Assembly (NCBI GenBank): GCA_002405445.1
Contig: DHLV01000117.1
Coordinates: 11,946-45,095, forward strand
Direction: 5' to 3'
Length of the DNA stretch: 33,150 nt
Source: Flammeovirgaceae bacterium UBA4659
Lineage (GTDB): Bacteria > Bacteroidota > Bacteroidia > Cytophagales > Cyclobacteriaceae
Shown: positions 1 to 7,806 of the stretch, piece after piece
Layout: each line of letters opens with the position of its first letter
Numbering within the stretch: position 1 is the first letter of the stretch
Program-made: the position numbers and the translations under genes
The notes under the pieces: model-generated
The model's input: the letters and a program-made list of their open reading frames with translations, nothing else
Told to the model about the DNA's origin: nothing
Database searches by the model: none

Positions 1-318
1 CCCAACGAGTTGATGTCATTGAAAAAAATGTATGCCGTAAAGGCGATGATTGAAAAGCACACCCTGGAAGAGCGCGTTTACAAACTACAGATGAACCCCG
101 ATCGTGCCGATGTGATTTTGCCCGCCAGCAGCATTTACATGGCTGTGATGGACTGGGCCAACGCCAAAGACATTTTTGTGCCCGAAGTAGGTTTAAAAGA
201 CGGCATCATGCTGTACCTGTTTGAACGCAACTCGCAAAAGAAGAAAGTAGGCTTCGTAAATGCTGAGGATCAATCGCTGGGCAAGAAGACAACAACGATT
301 GGAAGAAAGACATCATAG
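1..318 (+). CDS. Ppx/GppA family phosphatase, C-terminal fragment
   Basis: The frame is open from base 1, so this is the 3' end of a gene that begins outside the window; only about 105 residues are present. The segment ERVYKLQMNPDRADVILPA followed by IYMAVMDWA and VPEVGLKDGIMLYLF matches the end of the exopolyphosphatase/guanosine pentaphosphate phosphatase fold, where the RADVI-PA stretch and the GL-DG motif close the second domain. Family members remove terminal phosphates from polyphosphate or pppGpp. Which substrate this one uses cannot be judged because the nucleotide-binding part is missing. The last 25 residues are polar and variable. The next gene starts 11 bases downstream on the same strand. 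Confidence 0.8.
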   Translation, partial: PNELMSLKKMYAVKAMIEKHTLEERVYKLQMNPDRADVILPASSIYMAVMDWANAKDIFVPEVGLKDGIMLYLFERNSQKKKVGFVNAEDQSLGKKTTTIGRKTS

Positions 319-329
319 GTTACGAGATT

Positions 330-593
330 ATGAAAACCAAGACGGTTGAAGAACAAGCAGAACAAAAGAGAAACTGGGTTACTCACCCTACTACTCGAAA
401 CTTCGCAATTATTGTGTCAGTTTGGATTATTGGACTCGTACTTTTGGTTGCTGCAATGACTGATTTATTTAGAAATAGTTTTTTTGATAAAAAACACATC
501 GTAGTTTATGGAATGATGGTTCTATCGACATGGACAGTGGTCAAGGTGTCTTTAAATTATATTAAAACCAAAAGAATCGATAACAACGGATGA
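330..593 (+). CDS. small two-helix membrane protein, unknown function
   Basis: The protein has 87 residues and I do not recognise its family. It has a charged N-terminus of about 24 residues, two hydrophobic helices at about 25-43 and 57-75, and a basic C-terminal tail (KTKR). This suggests a small inner-membrane protein with both ends on the same side. It begins 11 bases after the phosphatase stop codon and so may share its transcript. It is followed by 62 bases and a convergent gene. The local sequence is more AT-rich than its neighbours, which fits a lineage-specific gene, but the frame is clean from ATG to TGA. Confidence 0.55.
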   Translation: MKTKTVEEQAEQKRNWVTHPTTRNFAIIVSVWIIGLVLLVAAMTDLFRNSFFDKKHIVVYGMMVLSTWTVVKVSLNYIKTKRIDNNG

Positions 594-655
594 CGGAATG
601 GTGAGTAGTTGACGCTCTTTTTTCTAGCAAATGCGGGAAAGTTCCAACTGAAGTC

Positions 656-1975
656 TCACCCATGCACCAACCCAATCCCCATCTCCCCTAGCTCACTCAA
701 CACGGGCTCGTAAATTTCACTGCTCACGGGTATCACCACGCCACGTTGTTTGATTCTTCCCTGCACCAGCAACTTAGCAGCAATGCCTAAGGGCAGCCCT
801 ACTGTTTTGGCCATGGCCGTGTGGATCTCATTATCGCCTTTGGCGGTGAGGTACGCTTGTATTTCTTGTTCTTTACCCTGCTTCAAAAACCGGAAGCGGT
901 GCCACATTACAACAAAGTCTTTATCGCCCGTTTCTAGTTTCCATTTCTTGTTGAGGATGTGCTCCAACACTTGTGCGGGGCTGCCTTTCTCCAAGCCTAC
1001 TCGTTCTTCAGAAAATAAATCGCTCCACTTCAGTCGTTTCATTTCTTCGCTGTTCGCAGGCAATCGAAACATTGCCTCAATTTTTGCCTCGGTACTGCCA
1101 CCGCGCAAATCCAAAAACGAGTTCATGAACTGGCGGTGGGTCATGGCAGGCACGCCTTCCATTGGGTAGCTGTCATCGCAGCAGCCGAGCTGCACTAAAA
1201 TATTCCAGGCGCTGCAATAGCCCTTGTTGCGTAGCGTGCCGCGCAGCATGGTTTTGATGCCCTGCAACTGATAAGTCTCCAGATAAGATAACGAATCGCG
1301 GTTGGCATAGCCTTCATATTCGCCAAAACCGGGCACCGTAACGGGCGTGGTACGCTGAAACAATTGTTGGTACGGAATGAACTTGTACTCGCCATCTTGC
1401 AAATACTTGGCGGTGCTTTGGCCCGCCATTACCACATTGCGCGGATTCCACGTAAACTTGTAGCGCCAAGGATTTTCCGGGTCGGTGTCGGGTGCAATCA
1501 GCCCACCGGTAAATGATTCAAATGACGTTAGCACACAGCCACTCGATTTGATTTGATCAATCACCTGCATCGCGCTCATGTGGTCGATGCCGGGGTCCAA
1601 CCCGCACTCGTTCAAAAACAGCAACCCTTTGTTCAGCGCCTCCGCGTGAAACGCTTTCATTTCGGCAGAAACATAGCTCGCAGTAAGCAAATGCTTCTTT
1701 TCTGCCAAGCAGATTTGGGCCACCATGGGGTGCAGGTTCGCGGGTATCAACGAGATGACCACATCTGCGCCTGCTACTTCTATCCTGCTGGGCTCGGTAT
1801 GTTGTATATCAAATGTAATGGCTTTGCCTTGGCGCTTGCCGATGCGATCCAGTGCCGTTTGCCGCGAGACATCCCCCACGCTAACGTCCCACCCGAATTT
1901 TTCGGATTGGGTAAGCACATAATCGATCAGCGAAGAAGACGAGCGCCCCGCGCCCAATATCAAAATTTTTGGCAT
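656..1975 (-). CDS. saccharopine dehydrogenase family oxidoreductase
   Basis: This 439-residue protein has an N-terminal Rossmann fold: a beta strand followed by GAGRSS (residues 8-13), then VVISLIPA at about 72-79. The NECGLDPGIDHM stretch at 122-133 and the following SFTGGL are typical of the LYS9-like saccharopine dehydrogenase (L-glutamate forming) family, and the length is normal for the family. Such enzymes interconvert saccharopine with glutamate and aminoadipate semialdehyde using NAD(P). In bacteria they usually act in lysine breakdown, but related proteins act on other amino acids, so the substrate is an inference. The gene is divergent from cytidine deaminase and convergent with the small membrane protein gene. 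A perfect -7 box lies only four bases before the ATG. Confidence 0.88.
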   Translation of the reverse strand: MPKILILGAGRSSSSLIDYVLTQSEKFGWDVSVGDVSRQTALDRIGKRQGKAITFDIQHTEPSRIEVAGADVVISLIPANLHPMVAQICLAEKKHLLTASYVSAEMKAFHAEALNKGLLFLNECGLDPGIDHMSAMQVIDQIKSSGCVLTSFESFTGGLIAPDTDPENPWRYKFTWNPRNVVMAGQSTAKYLQDGEYKFIPYQQLFQRTTPVTVPGFGEYEGYANRDSLSYLETYQLQGIKTMLRGTLRNKGYCSAWNILVQLGCCDDSYPMEGVPAMTHRQFMNSFLDLRGGSTEAKIEAMFRLPANSEEMKRLKWSDLFSEERVGLEKGSPAQVLEHILNKKWKLETGDKDFVVMWHRFRFLKQGKEQEIQAYLTAKGDNEIHTAMAKTVGLPLGIAAKLLVQGRIKQRGVVIPVSSEIYEPVLSELGEMGIGLVHG

Positions 1976-1979
1976 GGCA

Positions 1980-1987
1980 CAAAGGTA
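1980..1987 (-). promoter_or_regulatory. Bacteroidota -7 box (TACCTTTG) for the saccharopine dehydrogenase gene
   Basis: On the minus strand TACCTTTG matches the TAnnTTTG consensus and is followed by only four bases before the ATG. No TTTG-like -33 element is seen 19-20 bases upstream. If the box is active, the transcript would begin at or within a few bases of the start codon. Confidence 0.45.
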
Positions 1988-2092
1988 GTGGAATTGGCGG
2001 TTTGGAGATTGGTGAGAAATGACCTCCGAGATTTGCGCAAAAAGATAGCCGAATCTGAAATTTTGAATTTCAAATCTGTCATCACAAATGAT

Positions 2093-2100
2093 TACATTTG
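2093..2100 (+). promoter_or_regulatory. Bacteroidota -7 box (TACATTTG) for cdd
   Basis: TACATTTG matches TAnnTTTG exactly, and the cdd ATG follows three bases later at 2104. No good -33 element is present at the usual spacing. The arrangement mirrors the divergent gene and implies a very short or absent 5' leader. Confidence 0.42.
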
Positions 2101-2103
2101 GCT

Positions 2104-2577
2104 ATGAAAGATTTTGAAGTTTTCCAAAACATCGAGGAGCTTGATAGCGAGTCGAAATATCTGGTTCATAAAGCCAAGGAGGCCACTGCACATGCCTACG
2201 CGCCCTACTCCAAATTTCAGGTAGGTGCAGCGCTGATGCTTGATGACGGCACCGTGGTAACCGGTTCAAACCAGGAAAACGCTTCCTACCCGCTATGCAT
2301 GTGTGCCGAACGCGTGGCATTGTACACGGCAGCCACGCTGCACCCTGGCAAAAAGATGACCAAACTGGCAGTGGTGGCTCATAAAAAGAACCACAAAGAG
2401 CTGACACCTGCAACATCATGCGGAGCATGCCGGCAGGTGATGCTGGAGTTTGAGCACCGCCAAAACATGCCTATGCAGGTTATTCAACTTGCGAAAACAA
2501 ACGAGTGGATTCTCACCAAAGGCACCGGTAGTCTGTTGCCGTTCGATTTTTCGGGCGAAAATCTGTTGGCCGTTTAA
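2104..2577 (+). CDS. cdd: cytidine deaminase
   Basis: This 157-residue enzyme hydrolyses cytidine and deoxycytidine to uridine and deoxyuridine for pyrimidine salvage in the cytoplasm. The zinc site is visible: CAER at 67-70 (ligand Cys67, proton shuttle Glu69) and SCGACRQ at 105-111 (ligands Cys106 and Cys109). The three-cysteine pattern is that of the small homotetrameric class. The GSNQENASYP stretch (54-63) forms the ribose and base pocket, and LLPFDF closes the fold near the C-terminus. The usual PCxxC motif reads SCGAC here, a small departure that keeps both metal ligands. I chose the ATG at 2104 rather than the in-frame TTG six bases earlier, because the TTG lies inside the -7 box. The N-terminus is about 20 residues longer than in the shortest family members. 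Confidence 0.93.
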   Translation: MKDFEVFQNIEELDSESKYLVHKAKEATAHAYAPYSKFQVGAALMLDDGTVVTGSNQENASYPLCMCAERVALYTAATLHPGKKMTKLAVVAHKKNHKELTPATSCGACRQVMLEFEHRQNMPMQVIQLAKTNEWILTKGTGSLLPFDFSGENLLAV

Positions 2578-2751
2578 CGGCGTCTTCCATTGCCTTGGCC
2601 TCGCACATGCCGAGGTGCCGCAATCGAGAGATGTGGCTGTAAACAAACACCCTAAGAACAATCAGGGCAAAAATCTATTTTTGGGTCGGCTTCAGGATAT
2701 TCGCATAAAAATCATACTTTCGACACGCTAAACGATGAGGGATCAAAAGCG

Positions 2752-3327
2752 ATGACCGACAGCATAGATTTGCATCACGCCACAGCGGGCCTAACTGTGT
2801 TTTTGTTTCACAGGGGTGATTTTCGCCATCAAACGGCAGAGGATTTTCTAGCACAGGCGGAGCGCCATCTCAATACGGGCCACGAACACGCTGGCGTAAA
2901 ACGCAGAGCATTCAAAGTGATTGTGGAAGCACTCCAAAACGTGGTAAAACACTGGCGTGGCCGAAATCTGGGTGCCTACGGGTACCCATGGAAGAATGCG
3001 ACCGTACTGATTGGCCAAGACAATGAGCGATACTACGTGATGACGGCCAACCCCGTACCGAAAGCAAGGGGAGCCCATTTATCGAGAAAACTCAACGCGC
3101 TGAATGCAGCCGATAAAGCGGGCTTGAAGGAGATGTACAAGGCAACGCTGTTGAGTGCGCATCGGTCAGGTCATCATGGAGCCGGTTTGGGCTTGTTGGA
3201 TATGGCGAGGCAATCCGGTGAGAAACTGGAATTTGCTTTGAACAGCATTGATAGTGAGAGCGATTTGTTTTTTCTGAAAGTGAATATCCCTAGAGGTAGG
3301 AATAACCCTATCGCTTCAATCTGTTAA
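2752..3327 (+). CDS. siaB: SiaB-like protein kinase
   Basis: The 191-residue protein resembles SiaB (DUF6272), a small GHKL-type ATPase fold that works as a Ser/Thr kinase on SiaC in Pseudomonas. The N-box-like motif VIVEALQNVVKH is at 57-66, with Glu59 and Asn63 in the positions expected for catalysis and magnesium binding. A glycine-rich ATP-lid motif GAGLGLLDMAR follows at 143-153. There is no sensor or membrane segment, so it should be a soluble partner protein. The next gene, six bases away, encodes the expected substrate SiaC. The phosphatase SiaA and the diguanylate cyclase SiaD of the Pseudomonas operon are absent here. The ATG at 2752 is preceded by no clear Shine-Dalgarno sequence. 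Family assignment is by motif and neighbour; activity is inferred. Confidence 0.78.
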   Translation: MTDSIDLHHATAGLTVFLFHRGDFRHQTAEDFLAQAERHLNTGHEHAGVKRRAFKVIVEALQNVVKHWRGRNLGAYGYPWKNATVLIGQDNERYYVMTANPVPKARGAHLSRKLNALNAADKAGLKEMYKATLLSAHRSGHHGAGLGLLDMARQSGEKLEFALNSIDSESDLFFLKVNIPRGRNNPIASIC

Positions 3328-3333
3328 AACAAC

Positions 3334-3696
3334 ATGGAAACATTGAACCGGCAAGGCACTGCGAATACCCCGAAAGTGATTTTGGACAAGGCAAATGGTA
3401 TTTTTGAAATCAGCGGGAGATCATTGCCGGAAGATGCACCCGCATTTTACGGCCCGGTAGTTGATTGGATCAAGTCTTATGCAGTGGACTCCAATGACAC
3501 AACCAACTTCACATTCAAGCTTGAGTATTTTAACACAGGCTCATCAAAAATGATACTGGATATACTCACTGCACTGCAAAAAGTGGCAGGTACCAGAGTA
3601 TTTTGGTGCTTTCATGATGATGAGGAGGACATGGAGGAAGCCGGACAGGAGTTTGCTGAACTGGTGAACATACCTTTTCAGTTTGAAGTTTACTAA
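3334..3696 (+). CDS. siaC: SiaC-like regulatory phosphoprotein (DUF1987)
   Basis: This 120-residue protein matches the SiaC/DUF1987 family. The diagnostic stretch is LEYFNTGSSKMILDIL at 63-78. Thr68 within FNTGSSK sits at the same residue number as the threonine that SiaB phosphorylates in Pseudomonas SiaC. The opening pattern TPKVILDKANGIFEISGRS, then PEDAPAFYGPVVDWI, is also typical. In Pseudomonas, unphosphorylated SiaC binds and activates the diguanylate cyclase SiaD; kinase SiaB and phosphatase SiaA set its state. Here it follows siaB by six bases, and 62 bases later comes an ABC transporter gene instead of a cyclase, so the target may differ. The acidic run DDEEDMEEAG near the C-terminus is a visible local feature. 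Confidence 0.87.
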   Translation: METLNRQGTANTPKVILDKANGIFEISGRSLPEDAPAFYGPVVDWIKSYAVDSNDTTNFTFKLEYFNTGSSKMILDILTALQKVAGTRVFWCFHDDEEDMEEAGQEFAELVNIPFQFEVY

Positions 3697-3758
3697 GGCC
3701 AAAAGATAAAACAGTCATTCCGCAACTTCATATTTTCAAAAACAAACCACCAACGTAG

Positions 3759-6700
3759 ATGAGTGAAGAAATCCTCAAGGCGCTTACCCAATTGTTTGGG
3801 ATCATTACCAAGCAAGACAGTGGCGTCACTGAAAAAGAGCGCCAATTCGTGATCAACTTTTTCCAAACGGAACTTGACCAGGATTCCATCAAGGAATATG
3901 TGGAACTGTATGATCATTTTTCTGGCTATGGTAATCAAGTAGACGAGAAGACCAAGGTCACTTCAGTAAAAGACTCGATAAAAACATTGGGTATATGTAA
4001 GAAAATCAATAAAACGTTAACCCAAAAGCAAAAGATTGTCGTGCTGATCAAGTTGCTGGAATTGGTAAGCTCCGACAAAAACTTCACTCCCCAGCGCATT
4101 GAAATCATCAACACCGTTTCCACCGTATTCAACATTGGCCAGGACGAATACAAGCTGATTGAACGTTTTGTTGTAGGTGAGAAGATCGAAGATTTAAACT
4201 TTGCAGACGTGCTGGTAATCAATTCTTCGACTGAAAAAGCGGCATTGCTCCAAAAACATACCCATGGTCATATCTCGGGCAATATGATGTTTATGCGCAT
4301 CAACAGCGTGGGCATGTACTTTACCAAATATTTGGGCGAGGAGTCCAATGTTCTGAATGGATTCATCATGCAGCCGAACCGGGTGTATCTTTTCTCGCAC
4401 GGCAGCACAATTAAAACTCAGGCAGGTGATGCGCTTTATTATAGCGACCTGGTAACACAGTTCAACGAAGAGATCAAAACCACAAAGCTATCGTTCAATG
4501 CCAACGTAGAAGAGTTTAAATTTCCCAATGGCGCCATCGGTCTCCGCGATGTGAATATCTCGGAGGGGCCCGGAAAACTCATCGGCATCATGGGAGCCAG
4601 CGGTGCCGGCAAAACCACACTGCTCCTCACGCTGGCAGGTTTGGAAAACCCCTCCAAAGGTGAGATTAAGATCAACGGATTTGACATCAACACCCAAAAA
4701 GAGAATATACAGGGCGTAATCGGTTTTGTGTCGCAAGATGATCTGCTGATTGAAGAACTCACCGTGTATCAAAACCTGTACTATAACGCCAAGTTGTGCT
4801 TTTCACACTTTACTGAAGAAGAGTTACACAAGCGCGTAATGGATACCCTCGAAAACCTGGGCCTCGATCAGCGCAAAGACCTGACGGTAGGCAGCGTGCT
4901 CGACAAAAAGATCAGCGGAGGACAACGCAAGCGTTTGAACATTGCACTTGAATTGATCCGCGAGCCTGCCATCTTGTTTTTGGACGAACCAACTTCGGGC
5001 CTCTCCTCCCGCGATTCTGAAAACGTCATCGACTTATTGAAAGAACTTTCGCTCAAAGGCAAGTTGATTTTTGTCGTCATCCACCAGCCCTCGTCTGATA
5101 TCTACAAGATGTTTGACAAAATGGTGATCATGGACACGGGCGGTTACCCAGCTTACTACGGCAGTCCCGTGGAAGCGGTGACATACTTTAAGAAAGCAAC
5201 TCACCAGGTAGACAGCAATCGCGGACAGTGCGAAACCTGCGGTAACGTTAATCCTGAACAAATATTCAACATCATCGAAGCCAAAGTGGTGGACGAATAC
5301 GGGCAACCGACAAATAAGCGCAAGGTTACCCCGATCCAATGGAATGAGATGTACAAGAAGCGGTTTCATATCGCACAGATTGAAGATGTAAAAGACGAGC
5401 CGCCACGTTCGCTCAGCATCCCCAGCAGAGTGAAACAAACAACCATTTTTGCCACGCGTGATTTTCTGTCGAAACTGAGTAACAAGCAGTATTTGCTCAT
5501 CAACTTGCTAGAGGCGCCTTTACTGGCTACCATCTTGGCCTTCATCATCAAGTACAAAAGCGCACCCGGTGGCAAAGAGTATATTTTCCGGTTTAACGAC
5601 AATTTCCCGGCTTTTCTGCTCATGTCGATCATCGTAGCGCTATTCATGGGTTTGACGGTGAGCGCGGAAGAAATCATCCGCGATCGTAAAATCCTGAAAC
5701 GCGAGTCATTCCTCAACCTGAGCTGGAACAGCTACCTCCTGTCAAAGCTGGCAATACTCTTTCTGCTGTCAGCCATCCAAACACTTTCGTTTGTGATCAT
5801 CGGCAACTTAATCCTCGAAATTCACGATATGAACATCGCGTTCTGGTTTGTCTTGTTCACTACCGCTTGCTGTGCCAATGTTTTGGGACTCAATATCTCA
5901 TCGGCATTTAACTCGGCCGTTACAGTGTACGTGATGATCCCGCTGTTGCTCATTCCTCAAATGATATTAAGCGGGCTGTTGTTCAACTTTGACAAGCTTA
6001 ACAACTTGATTTCGACTAAAGGCAAGGTGCCGTTTGTGGCAGACTTGATGGCATCTCGGTGGGCATACGAGGCGATGGCCACCCATCAATTCATCCACAA
6101 CGGCTATGAGCGTGAATTCTATCGTTACCACAAGGGCGAGGCGAAGGCCGACTTTAAAGCGGCCTATTTGGCCAATGAGCTCAAGCAAGCTAACCTTTTT
6201 GTATTGCAAAATTTTGAATCAAAGAATGATTCTATTCAAAAAATGGTGGCTTCGCGCCTTCAGATTTTAAAGGATAATCTTCAAGGTGAACCTTTCAAAG
6301 GCAACACGGCAAAGATAGATGTTAGCCAAGTCCTTAACCCCGAAAAATACAGCCGCGCAAATGGCACAGCCATCGACTCGTACTTCGAAGAGTACAAGCA
6401 ACACTATCAGAACATCTATAACAGAAATGTTGATACCGTTGAATTAAAAATGACCTATATCGAAAAACAGCAGCAGGGCGTCAATGATCTCAAAAACAAA
6501 TATTACAACGAAAGCCTGGCAGACCTCGTTCGGAACATAAACGCCTCTGAACGAATCATGGAATTCAATGGCGTGCTGATCCAGCAAATCAACCCGATTT
6601 TTCAAGATCCCAAACCAAACCACCTGGCAGATTACCGCACGGCATTCTTTTTGCCTACCAAGAACTTGTTGGGCGCTTCCATCAGCACTTATTGGTTCAA

Positions 6701-6833
6701 CGTGATGGTAATATGGCTGATGGCAGTCTTTTTTTACGTCAGTCTGTATTTTGAATGGCTACGGGTGGCGGTGGATTCGTTTGGGAAGGTGAACATACCC
6801 AAACAAGTGACGGTGCCGTTTAAACGCAAATAG
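3759..6833 (+). CDS. ABCG-like transporter with TerB-like N-terminal extension
   Basis: The 1,024-residue protein fuses an ATPase and a membrane domain in ABCG order. Residues 1-140 are helical and resemble TerB domains (DSGVTEKERQF, then LVSSDKNFTPQRIEII). Residues about 148-245 are beta-rich and may be FHA-like, but I cannot confirm this. The ATPase has Walker A GASGAGKT at 279-286, signature SGGQ at 386-389, Walker B ILFLDE at 405-410 and the switch His442. A linker carries a CETCG motif. Helices lie near 578-600, 616-636, 662-687, 693-718 and 721-742. An exceptionally large hydrophilic loop of about 230 residues follows before a last helix near 975-1000. It should dimerise as an exporter or membrane-remodelling pump; the substrate is unknown. 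It lies in the siaB-siaC run, suggesting that this switch controls it. Confidence 0.85.
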   Translation: MSEEILKALTQLFGIITKQDSGVTEKERQFVINFFQTELDQDSIKEYVELYDHFSGYGNQVDEKTKVTSVKDSIKTLGICKKINKTLTQKQKIVVLIKLLELVSSDKNFTPQRIEIINTVSTVFNIGQDEYKLIERFVVGEKIEDLNFADVLVINSSTEKAALLQKHTHGHISGNMMFMRINSVGMYFTKYLGEESNVLNGFIMQPNRVYLFSHGSTIKTQAGDALYYSDLVTQFNEEIKTTKLSFNANVEEFKFPNGAIGLRDVNISEGPGKLIGIMGASGAGKTTLLLTLAGLENPSKGEIKINGFDINTQKENIQGVIGFVSQDDLLIEELTVYQNLYYNAKLCFSHFTEEELHKRVMDTLENLGLDQRKDLTVGSVLDKKISGGQRKRLNIALELIREPAILFLDEPTSGLSSRDSENVIDLLKELSLKGKLIFVVIHQPSSDIYKMFDKMVIMDTGGYPAYYGSPVEAVTYFKKATHQVDSNRGQCETCGNVNPEQIFNIIEAKVVDEYGQPTNKRKVTPIQWNEMYKKRFHIAQIEDVKDEPPRSLSIPSRVKQTTIFATRDFLSKLSNKQYLLINLLEAPLLATILAFIIKYKSAPGGKEYIFRFNDNFPAFLLMSIIVALFMGLTVSAEEIIRDRKILKRESFLNLSWNSYLLSKLAILFLLSAIQTLSFVIIGNLILEIHDMNIAFWFVLFTTACCANVLGLNISSAFNSAVTVYVMIPLLLIPQMILSGLLFNFDKLNNLISTKGKVPFVADLMASRWAYEAMATHQFIHNGYEREFYRYHKGEAKADFKAAYLANELKQANLFVLQNFESKNDSIQKMVASRLQILKDNLQGEPFKGNTAKIDVSQVLNPEKYSRANGTAIDSYFEEYKQHYQNIYNRNVDTVELKMTYIEKQQQGVNDLKNKYYNESLADLVRNINASERIMEFNGVLIQQINPIFQDPKPNHLADYRTAFFLPTKNLLGASISTYWFNVMVIWLMAVFFYVSLYFEWLRVAVDSFGKVNIPKQVTVPFKRK

Positions 6834-6836
6834 CCA

Positions 6837-6867
6837 TTTGATTACGTGTTGTGAATCGTTACTTTTG
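6837..6867 (+). promoter_or_regulatory. perfect Bacteroidota promoter for the lipoprotein gene
   Basis: TTTG at 6837-6840, exactly 19 bases, then TACTTTTG at 6860-6867 match the consensus TTTG-N19-TAnnTTTG in full. The -33 element begins three bases after the ABC transporter stop codon, and the ATG follows 19 bases after the -7 box. The lipoprotein and the small exported protein can therefore be transcribed separately from the upstream genes. Confidence 0.72.
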
Positions 6868-6886
6868 CATGGATAACCGTTAGTAT

Positions 6887-7786
6887 ATGAAACATCTATT
6901 TTATGGCATGCTGGCTGCCGCTCTTTTGATGAGCTGTGGAGGTGGCAAAAAAGCTGAAGATCAGGCTTTTCTCAACAGTCTTGACTCAGCTCGGAGCAAA
7001 GGGCCGACCATTGACGAAGAGGTGATCAGCAGTATTTTACAACAGATACCCAGTCCGTTAGAGATTTCGGTGTTGTTGAAGGAATCTGGTGCCAAGTACA
7101 ATGTTAGTTACCTGAACACCGCTGAGAACAGATCAAAATACAATAGCAACTTTAAAAAGGCTCTCAACTTGGGAGTATATGGTACCGATTTGGGATACAC
7201 TAACATCTTTGAAAAAAGTGAGGACGGTGTAAAATACCTGGCTGCCATTAATGAGTTGGCCGATGGTTTAAACATCGGGCAGTTTTTTGACATCAAAACC
7301 ATTAGCCGATTGGCTACCAACAGCAAAAACCTGGATTCTTTGCTACTGATTACGACCCAAAATTTCAATAGCATCAATCACTACCTGCAAACGCAGAGCC
7401 GCGCTAATTTAAGCGTTTTGCTGCTTACCGGTGGCTGGGTGGAAGCGGTTCAGATTACGTGCCAGGTAGCCTCACAAAACCCCTCCAACAGGCAGTTGAA
7501 AGAAACCATCGGTGAACAAAAAATCATTCTCGAACAAATTATCCTTTTGTTGGGTTTTTACAAAGACGACACGAACATCGCATCGCTACTCAAAGACATG
7601 GAGGAATTGAAGGTAGCCTTTGACAAGATTAATATCGTTTACACGTACAAAGAATCTACGATGGAGGTCATCAATGGCGTTGCTGTCATCAAAGACAACA
7701 GCACCACCACGATTGACGTGACGGATGAAGACATCAAGAACATCACTTCGCTGACCAACTCCATCAGAAAAAAAATAATCAGTTAA
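6887..7786 (+). CDS. predicted lipoprotein, unknown function
   Basis: The 299-residue protein starts with a lipoprotein signal: basic MKH, a hydrophobic run, and lipobox LMSC with Cys17 as the lipidation site, followed by GGGKK. No acidic surface-export signal follows the cysteine, so a periplasm-facing location is more likely than the cell surface. The rest is soluble and largely helical (IISSILQQIPSPLEISVLL, long amphipathic stretches near 190-250). I recognise it only as a Bacteroidota protein without known function. It has its own strong promoter, lies 53 bases after the ABC transporter gene and is followed closely by a small exported protein. A role as a periplasmic partner of the transporter is an inference from position alone. 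Confidence 0.8.
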   Translation: MKHLFYGMLAAALLMSCGGGKKAEDQAFLNSLDSARSKGPTIDEEVISSILQQIPSPLEISVLLKESGAKYNVSYLNTAENRSKYNSNFKKALNLGVYGTDLGYTNIFEKSEDGVKYLAAINELADGLNIGQFFDIKTISRLATNSKNLDSLLLITTQNFNSINHYLQTQSRANLSVLLLTGGWVEAVQITCQVASQNPSNRQLKETIGEQKIILEQIILLLGFYKDDTNIASLLKDMEELKVAFDKINIVYTYKESTMEVINGVAVIKDNSTTTIDVTDEDIKNITSLTNSIRKKIIS

Positions 7787-7806
7787 TTTAATTGAATGTT
7801 GACCGT

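Noticed and set aside
1553..2107. 184-codon plus-strand frame opposite the saccharopine dehydrogenase gene
   Set aside because: It overlaps a well-supported enzyme gene and its translation resembles no known family.
2715..2722. TACTTTCG upstream of siaB as a -7 box
   Set aside because: It has one mismatch in the fixed TTTG part and the nearest TTTG is 31 bases upstream, too far for a -33 element. I could not identify the siaB promoter.
2735..2755. Six-codon frame ending in an ATGA overlap with the siaB start, a possible leader peptide
   Set aside because: Such a short frame is easily random, and there is no hairpin or codon bias to suggest attenuation.
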